From Verrucomicrobiota bacterium (GTDB lineage Bacteria > Verrucomicrobiota > Verrucomicrobiia > Limisphaerales > AV2), in assembly GCA_003218935.1 (NCBI GenBank), contig QHPA01000132.1:1-8979 (forward strand): a stretch of 8,979 bases of DNA, written 5' to 3'. The notes beneath the pieces were generated by a model. That model made no database searches, was not told the DNA's origin, and worked only from the letters and a program-made list of their open reading frames with translations. The translations under genes and the position numbers were made by a program. Shown here piece after piece: positions 1 through 6,807 of the stretch (positions are counted from its first letter, which is position 1; each line of letters begins with the position of its first letter).

Positions 1-636
1 GTAGTTGAACGCGCCTTGTGCCATCAGAATCCAGCCGTCCGGCGCGCGAGTGAACTGGTGCGGAAAGAGGTGCGAGTCCTCGATGCCGAAACCCGTCAAC
101 ACCGGCGTGAATTTGTCGGCGCGGCCGTCGCCGTCGGTATCTTCGTAAAAGCGAATCTCGCCGTCATACTGCACGAACGCGCCGTTTTTGTAGGGCAACA
201 GGCCGAGAGGAATCGCCAAGCCCTCCGCGAACGTGCGCGGCTTTTGGCGACCCGGTGTGGTGGGCGTGTCGAACACCAGCACGCGGTCACGCCCGCCGCG
301 CGCGAAGAGCGCCTTCGCTTCGGCTGACGATTCGTTGGCATCCAGCGGATATTCGAACGCGGTCATCGTCCACATCCGGCCCACGTGATCGAACGCGACC
401 GCGACGAACTTGCCGCCGTCCGGCTCGGCGGCGACCAGTTCAACTTTGAAGCCAGGCGGGACGCTGAAGGTGGCGAGTTCTGCTTCGGGCGTCAGAGGAG
501 ATGCTTTGGGTGGCTGCGGTGGAGGAGTTGCGCCGATGAATTCGGCGGCGCCCACATATACCGAATTGACCATCACGACAGCAAGGCACCAAACGTAACG
601 GAGACAACTCAGGGCTCGCGAGGACTCTCGCCCCAC
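1..636 (-). CDS. PVC-type membrane-bound dehydrogenase, N-terminal part (cut by window edge)
   Basis: Open minus-strand frame with no stop before position 1; about 212 N-terminal residues are visible and the C-terminus lies outside the window. The pattern matches the TIGR02604-like N-terminal domain of PVC-superphylum sugar dehydrogenases: F-x-V-P-P-G-F-K-V-E-L-V-A-A-E-P (from about residue 57), then a region of predicted propeller blades and a calcium-loop-like D-T-D-G-D-G-R-A-D (about residues 166-174). Family members are secreted, PQQ/sorbosone-dehydrogenase-like propellers, often with a C-terminal haem-binding CxxCH domain that would lie off the edge here. The start is uncertain. GTG at 636 gives a basic n-region and a hydrophobic stretch (Y-V-W-C-L-A-V-V-M-V), i.e. 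a signal peptide, and begins 10 nt after the upstream DUF1080 stop. ATG at 573 would lose that signal. The GTG lies inside a dispersed repeat (609-638), which weakens it. The gene is last visible in the minus-strand train and probably co-transcribed with DUF1080. Family call is firm; start is not. Confidence 0.8.
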   Translation of the reverse strand, partial: MGRESSRALSCLRYVWCLAVVMVNSVYVGAAEFIGATPPPQPPKASPLTPEAELATFSVPPGFKVELVAAEPDGGKFVAVAFDHVGRMWTMTAFEYPLDANESSAEAKALFARGGRDRVLVFDTPTTPGRQKPRTFAEGLAIPLGLLPYKNGAFVQYDGEIRFYEDTDGDGRADKFTPVLTGFGIEDSHLFPHQFTRAPDGWILMAQGAFNY

Positions 637-638
637 CG
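609..638. repeat. Dispersed GC-rich element, copy 1
   Basis: A 30-nt stretch beginning TCAGGGCTCG and ending TCTCGCCCCACCG. The same two ends recur at 8509-8537 around a different short core (CGAGGAC here, ACGGAG there). The conserved-ends, variable-core pattern suggests a short imperfect-palindromic intergenic repeat family. It sits between the DUF1080 stop and the dehydrogenase coding region and overlaps the GTG candidate start at 636. Confidence 0.6.
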
Positions 639-646
639 GCGGGGGT

Positions 647-1351
647 CTATTTGGAGGGCAGTTCACGAATCCTGATATTGCGGAACCAGCACTCGTCCTG
701 GTGATCGGTCAGCATGATGTGTCCTTTGATCTTTTCGCCAAAGTGTGGTGCATTCCTGAATTTACTTTTGGCAACGGCGGCTTTCACAGAGTCGCTGCTC
801 AATTCATATTCCAGCACTTTCTTTCCGTTCAGCCAGTGCTCGACGTGGTTGCCCTGGATCAACACGCGAGAGCTGTTCCACTCACCGGCGGGCTTGAGCG
901 GTTGGTGCGGGGACGGCGCCAGAACGTCGTAAAAGGACGCGGTGGCATGCTTGGGACCGACCTTGCCGTCCTCATTCGCCGCATCGTCAATCATCTGATA
1001 TTCGGGACCGGGCGCGGAAGGCCGGTCCTCGGTGACGAGGTATTTGATGCCGTTGTTGCCGCCTTTACTGATCCGCCATTCCCAGCTCAACTCGAAGTTG
1101 TCAAAGGTTTCCTCGGTAATGATGTCGCCGCCGTGTTCGCCGCCGATCTTCTTAAGAATACGGTCCTCGACTTTCCAACCTTTGGCCGGCATTTCTTTCA
1201 TTCGGTAACCGCGCCAGCCGTCAAAGGTTTTGCCGTCGAACAACAACTGCCAACCTTCGGAGTCTGCCTTCGCGGCGGCGCCGTTCAATGAAATGCAGGA
1301 CAGGAACGATACCAGCGTCAGGGAAAGGATCAGCTTGGTTTGGATTCGCAT
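647..1351 (-). CDS. Secreted DUF1080 / 3-keto-disaccharide hydrolase-like protein
   Basis: A 234-residue protein with one DUF1080 (3-keto-disaccharide hydrolase, PF06439-like) domain over about residues 34-230. Hallmarks visible are W-Q-L-L-F-D-G-K-T-F-D-G-W (34-46), the G-G-D-I-I-T block (74-79), F-E-L-S-W-E-W (86-92), G-N-N-G-I-K-Y (98-104), G-P-E-Y-Q-M-I-D-D (115-123), the H-W-L-N-G-K block (172-177) and the C-terminal W-F-R-N-I-R-I-R-E-L. Some family members act on 3-keto-glycosides made by sugar oxidation; many are uncharacterised, so the substrate is inferred. ATG at 1351 is chosen over longer in-frame starts because M-R-I-Q-T-K is followed by a hydrophobic signal peptide ending near A-A-A-K. 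A weak lipobox-like F-L-S-C (16-19) leaves lipid anchoring possible. No clear Shine-Dalgarno is visible. A 232-nt gap separates it from the cytochrome gene, and 10 nt (or 73 nt) from the downstream dehydrogenase. Confidence 0.9.
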   Translation of the reverse strand: MRIQTKLILSLTLVSFLSCISLNGAAAKADSEGWQLLFDGKTFDGWRGYRMKEMPAKGWKVEDRILKKIGGEHGGDIITEETFDNFELSWEWRISKGGNNGIKYLVTEDRPSAPGPEYQMIDDAANEDGKVGPKHATASFYDVLAPSPHQPLKPAGEWNSSRVLIQGNHVEHWLNGKKVLEYELSSDSVKAAVAKSKFRNAPHFGEKIKGHIMLTDHQDECWFRNIRIRELPSK

Positions 1352-1583
1352 AGGCCGGGTGTTTCGAGATTTGTAACCGGCGCCAAGGAGACCGGTCAAG
1401 CGTTCGTTCGCCAAGGCGGATGATTCCGAAAGTGTCGGCCGGCAAATCGCGGACCGCGGGTCTGCCACCCGCAGCGGCTTCGCAACGGAAGGCGACACTT
1501 GAGGTCCAATTGTACTGCGGCTCAGCCGCGCTCCGGACCGCCGCTTCGGATCGAACCCATCGCCAACCGGCGCTTCCGCCCGC
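1352..1583. other. Intergenic gap with GC hairpins, cytochrome gene to DUF1080 gene
   Basis: No coding frame with recognisable homology is seen in this 232-nt stretch. It carries two short GC hairpins: GCGGGT/ACCCGC (1456-1461 with 1467-1472) and GCGGC/GCCGC (1517-1521 with 1525-1529). The motif GGACCGC also occurs twice (1451-1457 and 1534-1540). The overall look is that of the repetitive palindromic elements found between genes elsewhere in this window. The long in-frame N-terminal extension of the DUF1080 frame through this region is rich in Arg and Ser and is not taken as coding. Confidence 0.5.
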
Positions 1584-3605
1584 TCACTGCGGCTCGACCG
1601 GCGGCGGCATTTTGTCTCCGAGCCGGATGTACTGCCAGATGGCTTCAATCTGCTTCTCTGCGTCACCGTTGAAGTAATCCGTCAACGGACTCCTTCCTTC
1701 CGCGTCGAAGTAAACCGGCATCTTGGATGCCGGATCGAGGCGCAATGGGTTGCGCACCCAGCGATGGTAATGTTCCTTTTGCAGACGCGCGCCGGTGTAG
1801 GCGAGATTGATGCCGTTGCTCTCAAAGACCTGCATGGCGGCCATGCTCCCGACCGCATGGCAGGAGGCGCAGAAAAAACCGCCGTTCGCGGAAACAAGCT
1901 TGCGACCAGTCTTCACCGCTTCCATGTCGATTGACGGCTCCGCAGGTGTCCGGGGTGGAAGACCATTTTCTTCAGTCAGGCCGATCGCGAGACCCTCGGC
2001 ATACCTTGAGAATGCGGGCATGCGTGCCTCGATCCACGGCCGCGGTTTGTAAGCCACTTCGCCGCCGATGAACGCCTTCATCCACTCCGGCTTCAGCTTG
2101 CCGCCAATGGCTTCAAACGGGGGAAAGCCCTCGAATTTGCCGTGGCATTCAGCACACCGCAAAATGCGGCTCTGACGCTCGGCGAATTCCGCGGGGACGT
2201 GACGGGCAAGCGAAGCGCGGTCGGTGGCGGCGAAAGCTCGCAACGCTTCGCGCTCGGAGGAAGCGAAATTGAACTGCGGCGCTTTGGCTTGACCGTCAGC
2301 GTTTTCAGCGAGGCATCCTTGTCTCCACTTGTCCGGCGTCAAATCGGCCAGTGATTTCGTTTTGAATTGGCTTTCAATCTTCAGTGTATGGCAGTTCAAG
2401 CAGCCGGTGGTTTGCGCCAGCTTCTTGCCGCGTTCGACGACCGCAACGGCCGTCGGCGCGGAAACGTCTTCCGGCTTATCAGCGGCGGATTCAAGGAAGG
2501 CGGCCAACCGCGCGGCCTCGTCCACCGTCAGCTTGAAATTCGGCATCTGAATCCAGGCGTAATCTTCTTCGGGCTTGAGCAGGAACTTCACCAGACCGCC
2601 GGGCGCGAATTTTTCTCGAACGTGATTGAACGAGACTTTCTGCGGATCGTTCTCGGTCGTTCCGGGCGTGTTATGACAGGCGATGCAGTGCAGCGTTTCA
2701 AAGAGTTTCCGCCCGGCTTCAATTTGTTCGGCGCCCGCCTCTTTCGCGTCCTTCGGCGCTGGATCAGACTTCAACGAAGCCAGGAATGCAGCGATGGCTT
2801 CGGCGTCATCTTTCGCTTTCGGTCCATGCACCAATTTTGGCATGCGCGCGGTCGAACGCATCGATTTGGGATCGGCAATCCAACGCGCCATCCAATGGTA
2901 ATTACGACGCGAGCCGAGGCCTTCAAAGGCCGGCGCGTCCACGGTCAATTCGGGAATTCCGGCGTCGGGCGCAGGGCCGGCGTGACACTTCGCGCAACGA
3001 AACTCAACGAACAGCGCGCGGCCGAACCGGAGCTGACCCGCCTTTTGCAATTCAGGTACGGTGTCGTGCGTCAACGCGTTGAGCGCGACCGGTTCCGGCC
3101 CGAATTCTCTGGAGGACCAGAGCAACCGAACAAACGCGTCGCCTTCCGCCGGACTGGTGTAGTGAAGCCTGAATGCATTCGTGCCTTTGTTGAGCCGGAC
3201 AGGTTTGCTCGGCGCGGTGTTCGTTGCTTTGACGCTCACGTCCAGCGCGGCGGCGCCGTTGATTTCCAATTTCAGCGTCCCGTTCAGTTCCGCCTGAAAT
3301 GTGTAATTGTCTCGAATTTCCGACGAGACGAACCCGGCCCATTCCACGGAAAATTTTCCCGCCGGCAGAAATGGCGTCGGCGGTTTCCCGACCGGGACAT
3401 AAAGCCAGACGTTGGGCAGAACGGTTACGTCGGTCGCTTTGACTGTGTCGCCGGCGAGCGCGGCGAAGGTGACCACCAGACCGGGTTCAGGTTTGTCGGC
3501 GGCGTGAGCTGTGGGCAGGTTGAAAACGACCGAGGCAACGGCGACGGCGAGGAAGAACGCTGTCCTGAGGCCCTTTTGATGGGGTTGACAAAGGCGCTTG
3601 CGCAT
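1584..3605 (-). CDS. Secreted PA14-like + pentaheme cytochrome c protein
   Basis: A 673-residue exported protein. The basic n-region (M-R-K-R) and hydrophobic core to about residue 35 (P-T-A-H-A cleavage-like) form a signal peptide. A PA14-like beta domain spans about 42-168 (F-S-V-E-W-A-G-F near 85-92, L-K-L-E-I-N-G near 111-117, F-V-R-L-L-W near 158-163). Five CxxCH haem-c motifs follow at 204-208, 307-311, 402-406, 484-488 and 579-583. Four are followed by a Met-Pro (M255, M354, M529, M629) that could give the distal axial ligand; after the third the matching place reads A-P-Q-F (442-445), with no Met. Its likely role is periplasmic electron transfer from sugar dehydrogenases, with PA14 perhaps binding carbohydrate. 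The 84-nt gap behind the DUF6797 gene supports one operon. ATG at 3605 gives the signal peptide directly; no strong Shine-Dalgarno is visible. Confidence 0.92.
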   Translation of the reverse strand: MRKRLCQPHQKGLRTAFFLAVAVASVVFNLPTAHAADKPEPGLVVTFAALAGDTVKATDVTVLPNVWLYVPVGKPPTPFLPAGKFSVEWAGFVSSEIRDNYTFQAELNGTLKLEINGAAALDVSVKATNTAPSKPVRLNKGTNAFRLHYTSPAEGDAFVRLLWSSREFGPEPVALNALTHDTVPELQKAGQLRFGRALFVEFRCAKCHAGPAPDAGIPELTVDAPAFEGLGSRRNYHWMARWIADPKSMRSTARMPKLVHGPKAKDDAEAIAAFLASLKSDPAPKDAKEAGAEQIEAGRKLFETLHCIACHNTPGTTENDPQKVSFNHVREKFAPGGLVKFLLKPEEDYAWIQMPNFKLTVDEAARLAAFLESAADKPEDVSAPTAVAVVERGKKLAQTTGCLNCHTLKIESQFKTKSLADLTPDKWRQGCLAENADGQAKAPQFNFASSEREALRAFAATDRASLARHVPAEFAERQSRILRCAECHGKFEGFPPFEAIGGKLKPEWMKAFIGGEVAYKPRPWIEARMPAFSRYAEGLAIGLTEENGLPPRTPAEPSIDMEAVKTGRKLVSANGGFFCASCHAVGSMAAMQVFESNGINLAYTGARLQKEHYHRWVRNPLRLDPASKMPVYFDAEGRSPLTDYFNGDAEKQIEAIWQYIRLGDKMPPPVEPQ

Positions 3606-3689
3606 AGTGACGGCGGTTAATAAGGCGGAGATTCAACGCGGATCCTTGTTCTGCATACCCGCGCGAGAGGTGTAGGTATCAGGCATATT
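3606..3689. other. Short operon gap, DUF6797 gene to cytochrome gene
   Basis: This 84-nt spacer lies between two same-strand genes. No stem followed by a T-run and no well-spaced promoter boxes were found on the minus strand. Read-through transcription from the DUF6797 gene into the cytochrome gene is therefore the simplest reading. Confidence 0.4.
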
Positions 3690-5945
3690 TCACGGAATTG
3701 CGTTGATCGTGTGCTGAATCTCCGAGTTGATGGGCGTGCCGTCTTTGGCTTTGAGACTGAACTTGATGATTTCCACCATCGCTGGCCGCAAGTCTTCAAT
3801 GCTCAACGTGACCGTTTTGCCGTCCGGTGACAGCCTGGCGCCGGTGATGTTGAGGTGGTCGCGGCCTTTCCTGTTGTCATCGGCAACCGAGTAGTCATCC
3901 GAACCATAGGAGGAGGTCCGGTGATTATTCCAGCGTCTGCCGCTGTAGTTTTGCGGGTCAACCGCTTCCTTGGGGTCGAGCGGCTGCGTAAAAGTGATCT
4001 GCACGCCGGCCTTGTCCACTTTCAGGTCGCGCGCCATATAAACCGGTTTGCCCGTGTAACGGACACGGTCCAGGCCGGTGATCCTGGCCGCCTCGGTCTG
4101 CCAACCCTGCAATCCGGCGACATAAAGCTGGCCATCCCTGGGATTGAACCGGGGGCGCATCGCGGATGAACTGAATCGCACGGGGAACTTCACCGCGCCG
4201 CCCTGCATCAAGTCGCCCACTTCCTGTTTCATGATGAGATAAAGCGCGCACTTGCCGTAGGAGGTGTCAAGCAACTCGCCTTTGAACGGGCCCCACTGGT
4301 CGGTCGTCACCCAGACCTGGCCGCCAGTGGAGTTGTCGTATTCGCGATACGCAAACCACATCAATGGCGGCTTGAATTCCGGGACCGGGTCCCGATGCGC
4401 GGTGTCCACAACACCGTAGAAGCCGCCGGGCCTGATCCAGTTCAATGGATCGGTCGGCACCCACGTCCCCTGGTTGTCGCCGGTGGTGAGCTGGCCCGTC
4501 GGGCTGACGCCGATACCATTCGGCGCGCGAAATCCGGTCGCGATGACTTCCAGTTTTTTGCCGTCTTTGGAAACCTTCATCAACGTCCCCGCGTTCGCGG
4601 CGATTCGCTGAAACCCGGCGCCGCCCGGATTCACCGGACCGGCTTTTGCAAAATAAAAATTGCCGTCCTTGTCGGTCTGCAAGTCAAAAACGAACTCGTG
4701 GAAACCTTCGGTCGAAGTGTAACGGTTGCAGAAGTTCTCGTAGTAATCGGCTTCGCCGTCATTGTTCAAATCGAAGTAGCGCGTGAGCTGGTCGCGGCCG
4801 GAAGTGTAAATGACATCGTCCACAATTTTCAGGCCGAGCGTCTCATACATCCCGGAAGCAAAGCGGCGCCATTTGAGATTCTCCAGCCTGTCGTCGATGT
4901 CCGAAACAATCCAGATGTCGCCGTCCCAGGTGCAGAGCGCCGCGCGTTTGCCGTCGGAGAAGAAATCCAGCCCGCTAAAACGCACGCGGCGTCTCCACGG
5001 ATTGTCAATCGGCGGCGTCAGGCTGTCGGTGACATAAGCGCCGTCGGGAGTCCTGCTCGTTTCCAAAACGCCTTTGGTCGCGACTTCCCGCGGCCAGTGC
5101 GCGGGACCGCCTTTGGCGAAATCCACCACCGCAGGTTTGAGAAAACCGGCAAATTTCGGCAAGTCCACGGCGCTGCCGCTCCAGATCACCAGCGTGAACG
5201 TCGCTGCCGGCGCGCCTTGCGGCAGCCGCATCAGAACGCGGTTGCCGAGCACTTCCAGCCCGGCTCCCTTCGGCAAATCAACTCCGCCGACGGCGGTCAC
5301 CTTGCCGTCCGGCGTGGTCAGGCGCGCGACGTTATTCTCGGCATTGCCCGTCGCGCCCTCCGCTTCGCAAACCGCCATTAAGAGCGCCTCCTTGACTTTC
5401 TCTGTCTTGAAGGTTCGGACGAAAGCGATTTGCCCGTCCTTCGCCGCGCTGGAAGGTTGTTCGTAAATCTTCGTGCCGTGAACCGTGTAAGCGAGCACGA
5501 CGTTCGGCCCATTCACGTAAAGACCGTCCCAATGCGCCCAGTCGTCAGGCAGAGGACCGAACGGTTCCGGACGCGGGTCCGCAAATTCGCCCCGGTTGTC
5601 CGCCCAGCCGGGCAATTGCGCGGCGCCGAACTTCTGCTCGCCATCGATGGAAGGGTGCACACCGTGTTCGCCATCGAGCGCGACGCCCTTCGTCGTGATG
5701 TAACCGCCCGTCCAACCCGCCGCCATCCGCAGCAGTTCGGTGTCGAACAGCACGTTCGCGTCGTTGCCGACACGGATGGCGAGCCCTTTCATCGCGACGT
5801 TATGGCCGGGAAATTTCGCGCTGATGCACGCGCCCTGAAACGGAAAGTCCTCCTGCAACAGACCGGAACGATTTGCCGCCTGAGCCCGCAGCGAGCCGAG
5901 CAGCAGACAGCCGCTCACCGTGAAAAAAACGGTCAACCGTTTCAT
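3690..5945 (-). CDS. Secreted DUF6797 / sorbosone-dehydrogenase-like beta-propeller protein
   Basis: A 751-residue exported protein with signal peptide M-K-R-L-T-V-F-F-T-V...A-Q-A (1-23). The N-terminal part (about 30-275) resembles the DUF6797 domain of planctomycete and verrucomicrobial proteins: D-F-P-F-Q near 33-37, the T-E-L-L-R-M-A-A-G-W-T-G-G segment near 69-81, and W-D-G-L-Y-V-N-G near 139-146. About 290-630 reads as a PQQ/L-sorbosone-dehydrogenase-like propeller, with blade motifs W-D-G-D-I-W (340-345), a calcium-loop-like D-L-N-N-D-G-E-A-D (392-400), and G-F-R-A-P-N-G-I-G-V (471-480). A C-terminal beta domain follows (about 635-750). No CxxCH is present, whereas relatives often carry a fused cytochrome; here the next gene provides five haem motifs. 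ATG at 5945 is chosen for the signal peptide, an AGAAGG ten nt upstream, and the ATGA overlap with the thioesterase stop. Oxidation of a sugar is inferred. Confidence 0.88.
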   Translation of the reverse strand: MKRLTVFFTVSGCLLLGSLRAQAANRSGLLQEDFPFQGACISAKFPGHNVAMKGLAIRVGNDANVLFDTELLRMAAGWTGGYITTKGVALDGEHGVHPSIDGEQKFGAAQLPGWADNRGEFADPRPEPFGPLPDDWAHWDGLYVNGPNVVLAYTVHGTKIYEQPSSAAKDGQIAFVRTFKTEKVKEALLMAVCEAEGATGNAENNVARLTTPDGKVTAVGGVDLPKGAGLEVLGNRVLMRLPQGAPAATFTLVIWSGSAVDLPKFAGFLKPAVVDFAKGGPAHWPREVATKGVLETSRTPDGAYVTDSLTPPIDNPWRRRVRFSGLDFFSDGKRAALCTWDGDIWIVSDIDDRLENLKWRRFASGMYETLGLKIVDDVIYTSGRDQLTRYFDLNNDGEADYYENFCNRYTSTEGFHEFVFDLQTDKDGNFYFAKAGPVNPGGAGFQRIAANAGTLMKVSKDGKKLEVIATGFRAPNGIGVSPTGQLTTGDNQGTWVPTDPLNWIRPGGFYGVVDTAHRDPVPEFKPPLMWFAYREYDNSTGGQVWVTTDQWGPFKGELLDTSYGKCALYLIMKQEVGDLMQGGAVKFPVRFSSSAMRPRFNPRDGQLYVAGLQGWQTEAARITGLDRVRYTGKPVYMARDLKVDKAGVQITFTQPLDPKEAVDPQNYSGRRWNNHRTSSYGSDDYSVADDNRKGRDHLNITGARLSPDGKTVTLSIEDLRPAMVEIIKFSLKAKDGTPINSEIQHTINAIP

Positions 5946-6220
5946 TGCAACGGAACCTTCTTTCCATCGCGCGCGTTGACCATCACGGCGAAAGTGCGAA
6001 AGACTTCCACGCCAGTCCGCGCGTTCACGGCCCAGACGAGGATCTTGCACGAAGTCGTGCCCCGGCTCGCCACTTCGCTGTAAATCTTGATGATATCGCC
6101 ACCGCGAACGGGCGCTTTGAAATCAAATTGACCGAAAAGTTTCGTGACGAAACTGGCGGAAGGAAAGGCCAGTGACGCCGCGTTGCTAAAGTTGGATTGT
6201 TCATGCTTTGCCGCCGACAT
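5942..6220 (-). CDS. Hotdog-fold acyl-CoA thioesterase-like, N-terminally truncated (possible pseudogene)
   Basis: The 92-residue product matches the C-terminal two-thirds of YciA-like acyl-CoA thioesterases: F-V-T-K-L-F-G-Q-F-D-F-K-A-P-V-R (24-39), G-D-I-I-K-I-Y-S-E-V (41-50), G-T-T-S (54-57), then a final strand and D-G-K-K-V-P-L. Intact members are usually about 120-160 residues and begin with a segment like N-x-x-G-x-x-x-G-G that holds the long helix and active-site residues. That segment is absent, and the upstream DNA is the GNAT gene's 3' end, 28 nt away. In-frame sequence further upstream (to 6424) is just the GNAT gene in another frame. It may be a decayed remnant or a short hotdog protein of altered function. 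Its TGA overlaps the ATG of the DUF6797 gene (ATGA), so translation through it could still matter for coupling. No convincing Shine-Dalgarno is seen. Confidence 0.6.
   Translation of the reverse strand: MSAAKHEQSNFSNAASLAFPSASFVTKLFGQFDFKAPVRGGDIIKIYSEVASRGTTSCKILVWAVNARTGVEVFRTFAVMVNARDGKKVPLQ
5956..5961 (-). promoter_or_regulatory. Shine-Dalgarno for the DUF6797 gene
   Basis: The minus strand reads AGAAGG, 10 nt before the ATG at 5945 and inside the end of the thioesterase frame. It fixes the start over the longer in-frame option at 6050. Most other genes in the window lack a recognisable Shine-Dalgarno, so this one stands out. Confidence 0.5.
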
Positions 6221-6248
6221 TGTCGAGCGCGGCGTGGCCGACTGCAAC

Positions 6249-6740
6249 TTAAAGCAGCAGTTCCATGTAAACCACGTCGAGCCAGCGATCGAATTTGAAC
6301 CCGACCTGTTTGAAGTGGGCGACCTTGACGAAACCAAAGGAGGCGTGCAGCCGGATGCTCGCCTCGTTTTGGGCATCAATGCCTGCGAGAATCGCGTGAA
6401 GCCCGCACTCTCGCGCTGCTTCAATCAGGGGATTCATCAGCCGCCTGCCGATTCCCCGGCCCCGCTGGTCCGCGGCCACGTAAACGGAGTTTTCTGTCGT
6501 GAACTGATACCCCTTGCGATCGTGGTAGCGATTCAACGCGCTCCAGCCGGCGACGCGCCGGTCGTCGTTGACTGCGACGAAGACAGGCAGGTTGTTCCTT
6601 ACATGGTCTTCGAACCAGGCGATGCGGTGTTGCAACGTGCGCGGTTCGTAATCGTAGGTGGCAGTCGTGTTCCGCACAGCCTCATTGTAAATCTCCAGAA
6701 TGCCGGGCAAATCGTCGTGCGTCGCGGGGCGGACTTTCAT
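6249..6740 (-). CDS. GNAT N-acetyltransferase, phosphinothricin acetyltransferase-like family
   Basis: A 163-residue cytoplasmic protein of the usual length for the PAT/MddA-type GNAT family. It opens with V-R-P-A-T-H-D-D-L-P-G-I-L-E-I-Y-N-E (3-20) and N-T-T-A-T-Y-D (24-30). The acetyl-CoA pyrophosphate loop is Q-R-G-R-G-I-G-R (92-99), preceded by the T-E-N-S-V-Y-V strand (82-88). The family segment A-G-I-D-A-Q-N-E-A-S-I-R-L-H-A-S-F-G-F spans 119-137, and the C-terminus is the typical K-F-D-R-W-L-D-V-V-Y (149-158). Family members acetylate the amino group of small molecules such as methionine sulfone, methionine sulfoximine or phosphinothricin using acetyl-CoA; the substrate here is unknown and resistance should not be assumed. 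It is the first gene of the minus-strand train and starts near a repeat-filled divergent region. No clear Shine-Dalgarno precedes the ATG. Confidence 0.9.
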   Translation of the reverse strand: MKVRPATHDDLPGILEIYNEAVRNTTATYDYEPRTLQHRIAWFEDHVRNNLPVFVAVNDDRRVAGWSALNRYHDRKGYQFTTENSVYVAADQRGRGIGRRLMNPLIEAARECGLHAILAGIDAQNEASIRLHASFGFVKVAHFKQVGFKFDRWLDVVYMELLL

Positions 6741-6772
6741 TTGCCCGGGCAGCTAACCATTTGCTGGCGCAA

Positions 6773-6807
6773 GTTCAAAGTTCAAAGTTCAGGGTTCGAG
6801 GTTTGAA
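6773..6807 (+). repeat. Degenerate 7-nt tandem repeat, five units
   Basis: The units read GTTCAAA, GTTCAAA, GTTCAGG, GTTCGAG, GTTTGAA. The first two are identical and the others keep GTT at the start. The 7-nt period is not a multiple of three and the stretch lies outside any supported gene, 33 nt upstream of the GNAT start codon. Confidence 0.75.

Noticed and set aside
701..1291. Plus-strand open frame opposite the DUF1080 gene
   Set aside because: Antisense shadow; the minus-strand DUF1080 motifs explain the conservation-like pattern.
1352..1666. N-terminal extension of the DUF1080 protein
   Set aside because: It would put the signal peptide 105 residues inside and overlap the 3' end of the cytochrome gene; composition is not protein-like.
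2367..3620. Long plus-strand open frame (417 codons) opposite the cytochrome gene
   Set aside because: It is antisense to a gene with five CxxCH motifs and a signal peptide, is rich in Arg and Phe, and shows no recognisable domain; GC-rich codon use keeps the opposite strand open.
4395..5381. Long plus-strand open frame (328 codons) opposite the DUF6797 gene
   Set aside because: Shadow of the well-supported minus-strand propeller gene; no start signal or family pattern.
6221..6424. Longer start for the thioesterase frame
   Set aside because: The extra residues come from the GNAT gene read out of frame and do not resemble the missing N-terminal half of the hotdog family.
6773..6807. CRISPR array
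   Set aside because: The units are 7 nt in direct tandem with no spacers, and no cas genes are present.
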